From the NCBI GenBank assembly GCA_018652925.1, contig JABIBH010000236.1, positions 1 to 5,762 of the forward strand: a DNA stretch of 5,762 nt, given 5' to 3'. Positions within the stretch are counted from its first letter, which is position 1. Every line of letters starts with the position of its first letter. Of this stretch, positions 1 to 5,583 are shown one piece after another. Made by a program: the position numbers and the translations under genes. The stretch is from a bacterium. GTDB lineage: Bacteria > Krumholzibacteriota > Krumholzibacteriia > LZORAL124-64-63. The notes under the pieces are model-generated. The model did not search any database. It saw nothing but the letters and a program-made list of their open reading frames with translations, and had not been told where the DNA came from.

Positions 1-1
1 C

Positions 2-841
2 ACCTGGGGTGTGAAGCGTGGAATTTTTTCCAATGAAGCTGGCCAGGGTTCAGCACCGATTGCTCATGCAGCAGCGAAAACTGACGAACCTGTGCGCGAA
101 GGTGCTGTAGCTATGCTCGGGCCAATGATTGACACACTTATAATCTGTACTATCACCGGTCTGGTCATTCTTACCACAGGTGTCTGGACTGAAAAGCATT
201 ATGACTCTCTGCCAATCAATTCACAATCCTCACTGACTTTCATCACAGCCGGTGCATCGGTTGCAACCAATGGTCGCATTATTGAAAGCGATCGGTTTAC
301 TGGTACTGTCAACGTTGACAACGGAGAACCTGAAGACGTTTTGATTGTCCGTAACCACAGCACAGTAATCAGCCCTGTTATTACTGCTGACGACAATAAT
401 TGGATTGGAGTACTTGAAATCATTGAAGGTAAAATTGTTTCTGAAGACATACCCGACCTTACTCTGCACGGCAATATGTCTCTCAACGGTTCTCCATTGA
501 CTGCGGCAGCTTTCACAAGGGGACTTGGGAAATATGGCTATCTGATTATTACTGTCGGTGTTTTTCTGTTTGGTATTTCAACTGCTATCAGCTGGAGTTA
601 CTACGGAGACAGAGCGATGGTTTACCTGTTCGGTACTGAATCAATTCTCCCATACAAAATCATCTTTTGCATAACGCATTTCCTTGGTGCAATATTCTCA
701 CTTGAAATTGTCTGGAACTTTGGCGACTCTGCTCTAGGATTGATGGCGTTACCAAACTTGCTGGCGTTGATTCTGCTTGCAAAGAAAACACGCAACATGA
801 CCGACGAGTACTTTGCTCGAGAACATAAACCACTGAGGTAA
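2..841 (+). CDS. Sodium:alanine symporter family (AGCS) protein, C-terminal part, with an internal insertion
   Basis: This is the 3' part of an inner-membrane amino-acid/cation symporter of the AGCS (alanine or glycine:cation symporter) family; the start lies left of the window, and the reading frame is open from base 2. The visible protein begins in the family hallmark segment GIFSNEAGQGSAPIAHAAA, followed by the AMLGPMIDTLIICTITGLVIL membrane segment (split here as AMLGPMIDTL then IICTITGLVIL). Downstream are SPLTAAAFTRGL, a membrane segment around GYLIITVGVFLFGIST, the SWSYYGDRAMVYLFGT motif, and a final helix containing GLMALPNLLALILL. These are all standard family landmarks in the right order. 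Odd feature: between the GVW after the first helix and SPLTAAAF there are about 100 extra hydrophilic residues (bases about 188-481), where typical members have only a short loop. The gene ends in TAA, 6 nt before the methyltransferase ATG. The family call is secure; the transported amino acid is not determined. Confidence 0.93.
   Translation, partial: TWGVKRGIFSNEAGQGSAPIAHAAAKTDEPVREGAVAMLGPMIDTLIICTITGLVILTTGVWTEKHYDSLPINSQSSLTFITAGASVATNGRIIESDRFTGTVNVDNGEPEDVLIVRNHSTVISPVITADDNNWIGVLEIIEGKIVSEDIPDLTLHGNMSLNGSPLTAAAFTRGLGKYGYLIITVGVFLFGISTAISWSYYGDRAMVYLFGTESILPYKIIFCITHFLGAIFSLEIVWNFGDSALGLMALPNLLALILLAKKTRNMTDEYFAREHKPLR
188..481 (+). other. Extra ~100-residue hydrophilic domain inserted in the AGCS symporter
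   Basis: This in-frame coding segment lies between two conserved membrane segments of the symporter. It lacks a hydrophobic stretch long enough to span a membrane. It is rich in Asp, Asn, Thr, Ser and Val, with alternating patterns such as TGTVNVDNG, DVLIVRNHSTVI and WIGVLEIIEGKIV that suggest a small beta-rich extramembrane domain. Base composition and frame are continuous with the flanks, so this is not an inserted element or a frameshift. Its role and the side of the membrane it faces are unknown. The boundaries are estimated by comparison with remembered family members and could be off by about 10 residues. Confidence 0.65.
835..838 (+). promoter_or_regulatory. Shine-Dalgarno for the methyltransferase
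   Basis: GAGG lies in the last codons of the symporter gene, 9 nt before the ATG at 848. It supports this start and suggests translation coupled to the end of the upstream gene. Confidence 0.6.
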
Positions 842-847
842 GAAACA

Positions 848-1642
848 ATGAACTACCTGACAGCAGGTCGTGCCGATAAGCATAAACTATATGAGACTTC
901 AGTCCAAAGTGCTGATACAGAAGTCGAATTCATGGATCGTGTTTTTGTTGAACGATTTGGTCGCACTCCCCAATACCTGCGCGAAGACTTTTGCGGCACT
1001 GCATTAATGTGCAAGGAGTGGGTCGAAAAACGTGAAAGCAATCACGCGATTGGTATCGATCTTGATGAGTCAACCTTGCAGTGGGGGAAAGAAAATAACC
1101 TCAACCCTATTGGGGCTGCTGCACAAAGAGTTTCTTTAATTTGTGATAACGTTTTGAACGTTACCGACCCATCGACTGAAATCATAGCCGCAACCAACTT
1201 CTCCTGGTGGGGGTTTCATGACCGCAAGGTATTGAAACAGTACTTTATGAGCAGCTTGAATTCCCTTGTAGATCAAGGAATGTTGATGCTGGACATCTTT
1301 GGTGGGCCTGAAGCTCAAGTCGTTCAATTTGAAGAACGTGAGTATGACGGATTCACTTATATCTGGGATCAGGACAAGTTCAACCCAATCACTCATTCCT
1401 ATAAATGTAACATCCATTTCCGTTTTCCTGACGATAGCAAGATGGAAAATGCCTTTCAGTACGACTGGAGAATTTGGACAATTCCTGAAACTCGTGATTT
1501 ATTACTTGAATCCGGGTTCAAGGAAGTAGTAATTTATTGGGAAGGGACTGATCAGGACGGAAACCCGAACGGAAATTTTCAACCATGCGGAGCTGGCGAT
1601 CTTGCTCCAGCTTGGGTTGCATATATAGTAGCTTTCAAATGA
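848..1642 (+). CDS. Class I SAM-dependent methyltransferase
   Basis: This cytoplasmic 264-residue protein has a Rossmann-type methyltransferase core. Visible motifs in order: YLREDFCGTA (about residues 43-52), a variant of the glycine-rich SAM-binding motif I; AIGIDLDES (67-75), with the acidic residue at the end of strand 2 that would contact the ribose; SLICDNVLNV (96-105), motif II/III; TNFSWWGFHDR (116-126), in the motif IV region; and GMLMLDIFGG (144-153). A C-terminal substrate-recognition region includes YDWRIWTIPETRDLLLESGF, where the TRDLLLESGF helix is typical of the strand 6-7 hairpin region in this fold. The LREDFCGTA signature belongs to a widespread but functionally uncharacterised methyltransferase group, so the substrate is unknown. 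The start is supported by GAGG 9 nt upstream. The gene lies 6 nt after the symporter and about 22 nt before the acidic protein, so all three are probably cotranscribed. Confidence 0.88.
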   Translation: MNYLTAGRADKHKLYETSVQSADTEVEFMDRVFVERFGRTPQYLREDFCGTALMCKEWVEKRESNHAIGIDLDESTLQWGKENNLNPIGAAAQRVSLICDNVLNVTDPSTEIIAATNFSWWGFHDRKVLKQYFMSSLNSLVDQGMLMLDIFGGPEAQVVQFEEREYDGFTYIWDQDKFNPITHSYKCNIHFRFPDDSKMENAFQYDWRIWTIPETRDLLLESGFKEVVIYWEGTDQDGNPNGNFQPCGAGDLAPAWVAYIVAFK

Positions 1643-1652
1643 GTGATGTGAT

Positions 1653-1657
1653 GGAGG
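1653..1657 (+). promoter_or_regulatory. Shine-Dalgarno that fixes the start of the acidic protein
   Basis: GGAGG stands 7 nt before the ATG at 1665. An in-frame TTG at 1659 is only 1 nt from this site, too close to be the start, so ATG 1665 is chosen. Confidence 0.75.
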
Positions 1658-1664
1658 ATTGTTA

Positions 1665-1919
1665 ATGGACAACCAGGCTTGTGTTCATTGTGAAAAATAT
1701 ATCGATGAAGATGCTGAATTCATCAAATATAAAAAAATGAAATTCTGCTCAAAGGATTGCAAAGAGGGTTGGATTGATAAACAGTCTGACGATGCAATAG
1801 TTGATCCTGATGATATTGATTTTGGTCTTGACGAACCAGTTGACCATGATGATCCCAATATTGACGACCTTGATGGTCTGGATGATATAGATGATCTGGA
1901 AAATCTTGACGATTTCTAA
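1665..1919 (+). CDS. Small protein with Cys4 zinc-binding-like head and acidic tail
   Basis: This hypothetical 84-residue protein is probably cytoplasmic, with no signal peptide or membrane segment. The N-terminal half has four cysteines, Cys6-x2-Cys9 and Cys28-x3-Cys32, in the contexts CVHC and KFCSKDC. This resembles the small treble-clef/TRASH or MYM-type zinc fingers that use an FCSxxC motif, so zinc binding is inferred. The head is basic around residues 21-33. From residue 42 to the end, about half the residues are Asp or Glu and there is no Lys or Arg, in a loose repeat of the form DD(I/L)D or DLDGLDDIDD. The head-plus-tail design could mediate protein binding or mimic nucleic acid, but no function is assigned. 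It is the last gene of the + strand run, just before the terminator. The ATG at 1665 is preferred because GGAGG is 7 nt upstream. Confidence 0.8.
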   Translation: MDNQACVHCEKYIDEDAEFIKYKKMKFCSKDCKEGWIDKQSDDAIVDPDDIDFGLDEPVDHDDPNIDDLDGLDDIDDLENLDDF

Positions 1920-1935
1920 GCTACGCTAAACAAAA

Positions 1936-1963
1936 AAAGGAGGACACAATTGTGTCCTCCTTT
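1936..1963. terminator. Bidirectional intrinsic terminator between convergent genes
   Basis: This is a perfect 14-bp palindrome, arms AAAGGAGGACACAA (1936-1949) and TTGTGTCCTCCTTT (1950-1963), with no separate loop in DNA; the RNA would open a few central bases. On the + strand it is followed by AATTTTTT, and on the - strand by a run of T (complement of the A-run at 1932-1938). It starts 17 nt after the acidic-protein stop and lies 21 nt after the HesB-like stop, so it can end transcription of both convergent units. Confidence 0.88.
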
Positions 1964-1984
1964 AATTTTTTCCCAACCAAAAGA

Positions 1985-2335
1985 CTATCCGCAACTACCG
2001 CTGCTACTGCAACTGGTATCACTGCATCCACCAGCAGCACTAGCCAATGAAATTGTGTAGCCTTTTCGCATGCCGTCATCAATGTAGTCAAGAACCAGGC
2101 CTCCGCCTTGGACAACTTGTTGTTCTACATCTGGAGCCATGCAATATTTTCTGCCTTCAATTTCCCAAGTTTTATCATCGTCAGCAGGCTCATCCAGAGC
2201 CATTCCCACAGAGGGACCGCCTCAGCCAAACCCCTGAAAGTAAAATCGGATTGCCTGAGGGCCATCCTCAGGAAGTTCTAACCCTGCCAATGCTTCATTG
2301 GCTGAGCTGGAAACTTTAATCAAGTCTGTACTCAT
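1985..2335 (-). CDS. HesB/IscA-family protein, predicted selenoprotein (UGA = Sec38)
   Basis: Read through the TGA at 2224-2222, this is a 116-residue protein of the HesB/IscA-like iron-sulfur biogenesis superfamily. Residues 1-37 end in AIRFYFQGFG, Sec is at 38, and GGPSVGMALDEPADDD follows directly. This matches the family pattern of a strand, a conserved Cys in a Gly-rich turn, then (L/M)ALDE. Sec replaces the first conserved metal/cluster-ligand Cys. The next family Cys is Cys104, 66 residues on, close to the usual spacing of about 63-65. The end reads GGCSDTSCSSSGSCG, so Cys104, 109 and 115 replace the canonical Cys-Gly-Cys; another Cys is at 65. ATG 2335 is supported by AAGGA 8 nt upstream. 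HesB-like selenoproteins are an established bacterial/archaeal group. Ordinary calling would give only a 74-residue fragment from GTG 2209. The alternative, a nonsense mutation in a Cys form (TGC/TGT to TGA), is less likely given the downstream hairpin. Role in Fe-S handling or redox is inferred. Confidence 0.88.
2187..2201 (-). promoter_or_regulatory. Candidate bacterial SECIS hairpin
   Basis: On the - strand, GGCUC (2201-2197), loop UGGAU (2196-2192) and GAGCC (2191-2187) form a 5-bp GC-rich stem with a pentaloop. The apical loop begins 25 nt after the UGA and has G at its second position. Both agree with the general description of bacterial SECIS elements, which have a loop roughly 16-37 nt from the UGA and a G among its first two bases. 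An outer A-U pair with a bulged U could extend the stem. It lies inside the coding region, as is normal in bacteria. Confidence 0.65.
2222..2224 (-). other. In-frame UGA recoded as selenocysteine (Sec38)
   Basis: This TGA on the - strand lies between the codons for GFG and GGPSVG. The reading frame is open and family-like for 37 codons before it and 78 after it. It occupies the position of the conserved first Cys of HesB/IscA proteins, the typical place for Sec/Cys exchange. Confidence 0.87.
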
Positions 2336-2344
2336 TTTATCCAT

Positions 2345-2349
2345 CCTTT
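2345..2349 (-). promoter_or_regulatory. Shine-Dalgarno for the HesB-like selenoprotein gene
   Basis: The - strand reads AAAAGGATGGATAAAATG, placing AAGGA about 8 nt before the ATG at 2335. It shows that initiation occurs upstream of the TGA, so the full 116-residue reading is the intended one. Confidence 0.65.
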
Positions 2350-2359
2350 TTGTGTTCAA

Positions 2360-2387
2360 AAATTACCTACTGGAATAGCATAGTCAA
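2360..2387 (-). promoter_or_regulatory. Weak candidate sigma-70-type promoter for the HesB-like gene
   Basis: The - strand has TTGACT (2387-2382; 5 of 6 to the -35 consensus), a 16-nt spacer, then TAATTT (2365-2360; only 3 of 6 to the -10). The alternative pair TTGCAT with TATGCT, spaced 17 nt, overlaps it. The 101-nt gap between the pump and this gene has room for a promoter, but no strong one stands out. The gene may instead be read from the pump operon, since no good terminator follows the pump gene. Confidence 0.3.
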
Positions 2388-2391
2388 TTAG

Positions 2392-2405
2392 TTGCATAGA
2401 TGCAA
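2392..2405. repeat. Short perfect inverted repeat upstream of the HesB-like gene
   Basis: TTGCAT-AG-ATGCAA is a 6-bp perfect dyad with a 2-bp centre, 57 bp before the selenoprotein start and overlapping a possible -35 region. It could be an operator for a dimeric regulator. A dyad this short can arise by chance. Confidence 0.35.
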
Positions 2406-2436
2406 ACATTAACTACCATCCCAGATTCAAAAGAAT

Positions 2437-5400
2437 CTAGTCAATTTTTCTACCATGTCCAAACTTCCGTTTGAAATCTTCCAGAACAGTATAGCTCACT
2501 GGAACCAGAATCAGCGTAATTGCAGTTGCAAACAACACTCCAAATCCGAGACTAATAGCCATCGGAATCAGGAACTGTGCCTGCAGGCTCTTCTCCAGCA
2601 ACAGCGGACTCAAGCCGGCAAAAGTTGTCAACGATGTCAAAATAATCGGCCTGAATCGTCGAGTTCCACTCTCAATAACTGCCTGCTTCAGATTACCGTC
2701 GGTCTTCAGTTTACGATTGATAAAATCGACCATAATCAGTGAGTCATTTACCACAACCCCCGTAAGAGCAACCACTCCAAAACTACTCAGTAATGTTAGG
2801 GATTTGCCCATAATCACATGGCCAAGCACTGCTCCTAAAAACCCGAACGGAATTGCGGTCATGATTATCAGAGGTTGAGTATAAGATCTGAACAGAACTG
2901 CAAGTAATGCAAAAATCAAAATCAGGGCCATTATAAATCCGTTGCCCAGGCTCTCCATCGATTCCTTTTTGTCTCTGTCCTCTCCTTCAAACGAGAAATG
3001 AAGAGAAGGATATTCTGCCCGCAGTTTAGGAATCAGCTCATTGGTTAAAGCTGCCTGAACCTGTCCTGCGTTGGTTACTTTCTCATCGACGTCAGCAATT
3101 ACACTGACAATCCGCCTGCGATCCATTCTGCTGATCGATGCATACCCTCTGCCTCTGTCAACTATTGCCACTTTGCTGAACGGAACTTCTGCACCATCGG
3201 GTGTTCTGATCAACATTTTTTCAATATCACCAATGCTCTGTCTGTTTGATTCTGGATAACGAATCATCACACGAACATCGTCTCTGCTACGCTGGATGCG
3301 CAACGCCTCTGCGCCATAGAAACCTTGTCTGACTTGTCTGGCCAGATCACTCAAAGTTAACCCAAGAGTTCGCGCTTCAGGTTTAAGCTTAAGTTTGAGC
3401 TCAACTTTTCCCTCTTCGTAGCTATCAGTTACATCTGTAACTCCAGGGTAGGACGAAAGCTCCAGCTTTACTTTTTCCGATGCTTCTGTCAGCAAATCAA
3501 CGTTATGTGATGACATCTGTAATTCCAGCGGCGCACTGCCGTGAAACAGGTTACTTGAAAACGTAACAGATACAACTCCAGGTACAGGTCCAGTAAGCTC
3601 CCGCCACCTTCTAATCATATCACTACTGGCAGCCTCGCGATCTTCACCCTTCACCAGTTCAACATTTATTTCAGCTTTATGTGCACCTGAAAATGATTTG
3701 TCGGTTCCACCGCCAGGCATATTAACACCACCTCTTGGCTGTGTTCCGATAGTCGTAAAAGTATGCTTGAAAACTGTTTGTCCATATTTTTCAGAAAGCT
3801 CCCGATCAAGTTCATTCAGCCCACTAGTAATTTGCGTAATAGCTTTCTCAGTCTGCTGAACAGTTGTTCCTGCCGGCATGTTCACCACACAAATCATATT
3901 GTCAGCATCAATTTTTGGCATGAATACAAACTTGATATGTCCACCGGACACATAGCCAATCAATAGCAACATCGATGCAGTTGCAATAGCTGACACAATT
4001 GCTTTATGGCATAGTGACCATTGAAGTACCGGCTTGTATTTTTTCTCGATAAAATTTTCAAAACCTGTGGCAAATTTTTCCTGAAGACCCATAATACCGC
4101 TACGAGGTTTTGTTTTAGTTTTGTCTGGAACTGTTGAAAGGTGGGCTGGTAAAATCAGCAATCCCTCAACTAGTGAAACCAGTAAAACTGAAATAACAAC
4201 AATTGGAATCACACCCATGAATTTACCCATGATCCCATCAACAGCAGCCAATGGATAGAACGCAATTACTGTGGTAGTGACTGCCAGAATAACAGGAGTT
4301 GCCACCTCTTTTGTGCCTTCTATTGCAGCTTTATATCTGCCCTTACCCATCTGCCGATGTGCATAAATATTTTCACCAATCACAATTGCATCATCAACAA
4401 CCAGACCAAGGACAATAATAAATGCAAACATCGATATCATATTCAATGAACCACCAAACCATGGCAGTATCCAGAATCCACCCATAAAAGAAATCGGGAT
4501 TCCAAGAGCAACCCAAAACGCAAGTCGAGGTTGCAGGAACAGAGCGAGGCAGCCAAAAACCAGAATCAAACCGATAACTCCATTACGAGTCATCAATTCC
4601 ATACGACCGCGATAAATTACTGCTCTATCTGCCCATGCTTCCATTGTCAATCCGGCAGGAAGTGCATCACGATTAAGTTCAATATATTCATTTACTGCAC
4701 CTGTCACATCGAGCACCGATTCATCGGCAGCTCTGTAAACAGCAATCTGGGCAGCCGGTTTTCCATCGAAACTTGTCCTGCTGTCCTGATCCTTGAATCC
4801 GTCAATCACAGTGGCAATTTCGCCAAGTTTTATACTGACGCCAGTAGCAGTAGAAATAACAGTGATATCAGCAAATTCCTTGCCCGTGAATCTTTGACCT
4901 TTAGTTCTAACCAGAATTTCGCCTGCATTTGTTTTGACCGATCCGCCAGGCAAATCCATACTTCCAGCTCTTACTGCGCCGGTTACTTGTTCAAACGTCA
5001 ACCCATATTTTCTCAGAGACTCTTCACTTACCTCGATAGAAATTTCATAAGGTCTTGTCCCAACAACTTCAGCAAGACTAACCTCTGGCAGAAGCAACAA
5101 ATCATCTCTTACTTTTTCACAGGTAACCTTCAGGGATTTCTCATCAACGTCTCCATAGACAACAACATTGATTGCCTGTTCCTTGGAGACCATAATCTGA
5201 ACTACAGGTTTTTCAGTTTCCGCAGGGAACGTTATGATTCTGTCGACGGCCTGTTTGATATCGTCCAGCACTCTTTGCTGATCAACACCAAGTTCCATCT
5301 CTGCAATAACAGTTCCGCTGTTTTCAACTGCTGTGGAAGTAATTCGTTTTATGCCATCGATGCCCTGAATTGATTCTTCAACTCTGACACAAACAGCTTC

Positions 5401-5583
5401 TTCAACATCGTCTGGACTTGCACCAAGATAGGGAACCGTAATAATCACCCGATCAAGATTAATGTCAGGAAACACTTCCTGTTTAATTGATTTAAGGCTC
5501 ATCAATCCAGCTAAAATTATAAATACCATTAGCAGATTTGCAGCAACATGATTGCCGGTGAACCATTCGACAAGTCTGTTCAT
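2437..5583 (-). CDS. RND-family efflux permease (AcrB-like, HAE-type)
   Basis: This complete 1048-residue inner-membrane pump is expected to use the proton gradient to export substrates, as a trimer with the adjacent fusion protein. It shows the classic two-fold RND layout: TM1 at about residues 12-30, a large periplasmic loop, TM2-TM6 at about 335-480, TM7 at about 527-547, a second periplasmic loop, and TM8-TM12 at about 880-1030. The proton-relay pair Asp397-Asp398 sits in TM4 within GLVVDDAIVIGENIY. The TM10 segment reads TGVVVNDSLIMVDFIN, so the position of the AcrB TM10 lysine is Asn946, followed by Asp947; this variant is common in an environmental AcrB-like branch. A Gly-rich stretch (about 612-632) lies in the second porter region. 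The metal-binding features of CusA/CzcA are not evident, and the substrate is unknown. The ATG overlaps the fusion-protein TAA by one base, and a G-run lies 7 nt upstream as ribosome binding site. Family call secure. Confidence 0.96.
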   Translation of the reverse strand: MNRLVEWFTGNHVAANLLMVFIILAGLMSLKSIKQEVFPDINLDRVIITVPYLGASPDDVEEAVCVRVEESIQGIDGIKRITSTAVENSGTVIAEMELGVDQQRVLDDIKQAVDRIITFPAETEKPVVQIMVSKEQAINVVVYGDVDEKSLKVTCEKVRDDLLLLPEVSLAEVVGTRPYEISIEVSEESLRKYGLTFEQVTGAVRAGSMDLPGGSVKTNAGEILVRTKGQRFTGKEFADITVISTATGVSIKLGEIATVIDGFKDQDSRTSFDGKPAAQIAVYRAADESVLDVTGAVNEYIELNRDALPAGLTMEAWADRAVIYRGRMELMTRNGVIGLILVFGCLALFLQPRLAFWVALGIPISFMGGFWILPWFGGSLNMISMFAFIIVLGLVVDDAIVIGENIYAHRQMGKGRYKAAIEGTKEVATPVILAVTTTVIAFYPLAAVDGIMGKFMGVIPIVVISVLLVSLVEGLLILPAHLSTVPDKTKTKPRSGIMGLQEKFATGFENFIEKKYKPVLQWSLCHKAIVSAIATASMLLLIGYVSGGHIKFVFMPKIDADNMICVVNMPAGTTVQQTEKAITQITSGLNELDRELSEKYGQTVFKHTFTTIGTQPRGGVNMPGGGTDKSFSGAHKAEINVELVKGEDREAASSDMIRRWRELTGPVPGVVSVTFSSNLFHGSAPLELQMSSHNVDLLTEASEKVKLELSSYPGVTDVTDSYEEGKVELKLKLKPEARTLGLTLSDLARQVRQGFYGAEALRIQRSRDDVRVMIRYPESNRQSIGDIEKMLIRTPDGAEVPFSKVAIVDRGRGYASISRMDRRRIVSVIADVDEKVTNAGQVQAALTNELIPKLRAEYPSLHFSFEGEDRDKKESMESLGNGFIMALILIFALLAVLFRSYTQPLIIMTAIPFGFLGAVLGHVIMGKSLTLLSSFGVVALTGVVVNDSLIMVDFINRKLKTDGNLKQAVIESGTRRFRPIILTSLTTFAGLSPLLLEKSLQAQFLIPMAISLGFGVLFATAITLILVPVSYTVLEDFKRKFGHGRKID

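Noticed and set aside
199..516. A 105-codon open frame on the - strand across the symporter insertion
   Set aside because: The + strand frame is continuous with conserved symporter sequence on both sides, so this is a shadow.
1659..1919. TTG at 1659 as the start of the acidic protein
   Set aside because: It is only 1 nt after GGAGG, whereas ATG 1665 has the proper 7-nt spacing.
1985..2209. A separate 74-residue gene starting at GTG 2209 (- strand)
   Set aside because: It begins in the middle of the conserved HesB/IscA core. The missing N-terminal half lies directly upstream in the same frame, separated only by the TGA, and the good ribosome binding site is before 2335.
2204..2216. Alternative hairpin UCCC-UCUGU-GGGA after the UGA
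   Set aside because: Its loop starts only about 9 nt from the UGA, closer than bacterial SECIS loops, and the stem is only 4 bp.
2047..2319. A 90-codon open frame on the + strand
   Set aside because: It overlaps the HesB-like gene on the opposite strand and shows no recognisable protein features.
1985..2335. A nonsense-mutated pseudogene of a HesB/IscA protein
   Set aside because: There is a single stop, exactly at the conserved Cys, with both flanks intact and a SECIS-like hairpin after it. Decay would place stops at random. Not excluded until sel genes are found.
2423..2438. Hairpin AGATTC-AAAA-GAATCT at the end of the pump gene as a terminator
   Set aside because: The stem is only 6 bp and AT-rich, overlaps the stop codon, and on the - strand is followed by CTGGGATGG with no T-run.
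2381..2446. Direct repeat TAGTCAATT at 2381-2389 and 2438-2446
   Set aside because: Nine AT-rich bases repeated once is within chance, and one copy overlaps the pump stop region.
4531..5373. A 280-codon open frame on the + strand
   Set aside because: It is wholly antisense to the RND pump. Its translation is rich in Ser, Asn, Cys and His without domain features, as expected of a shadow frame.
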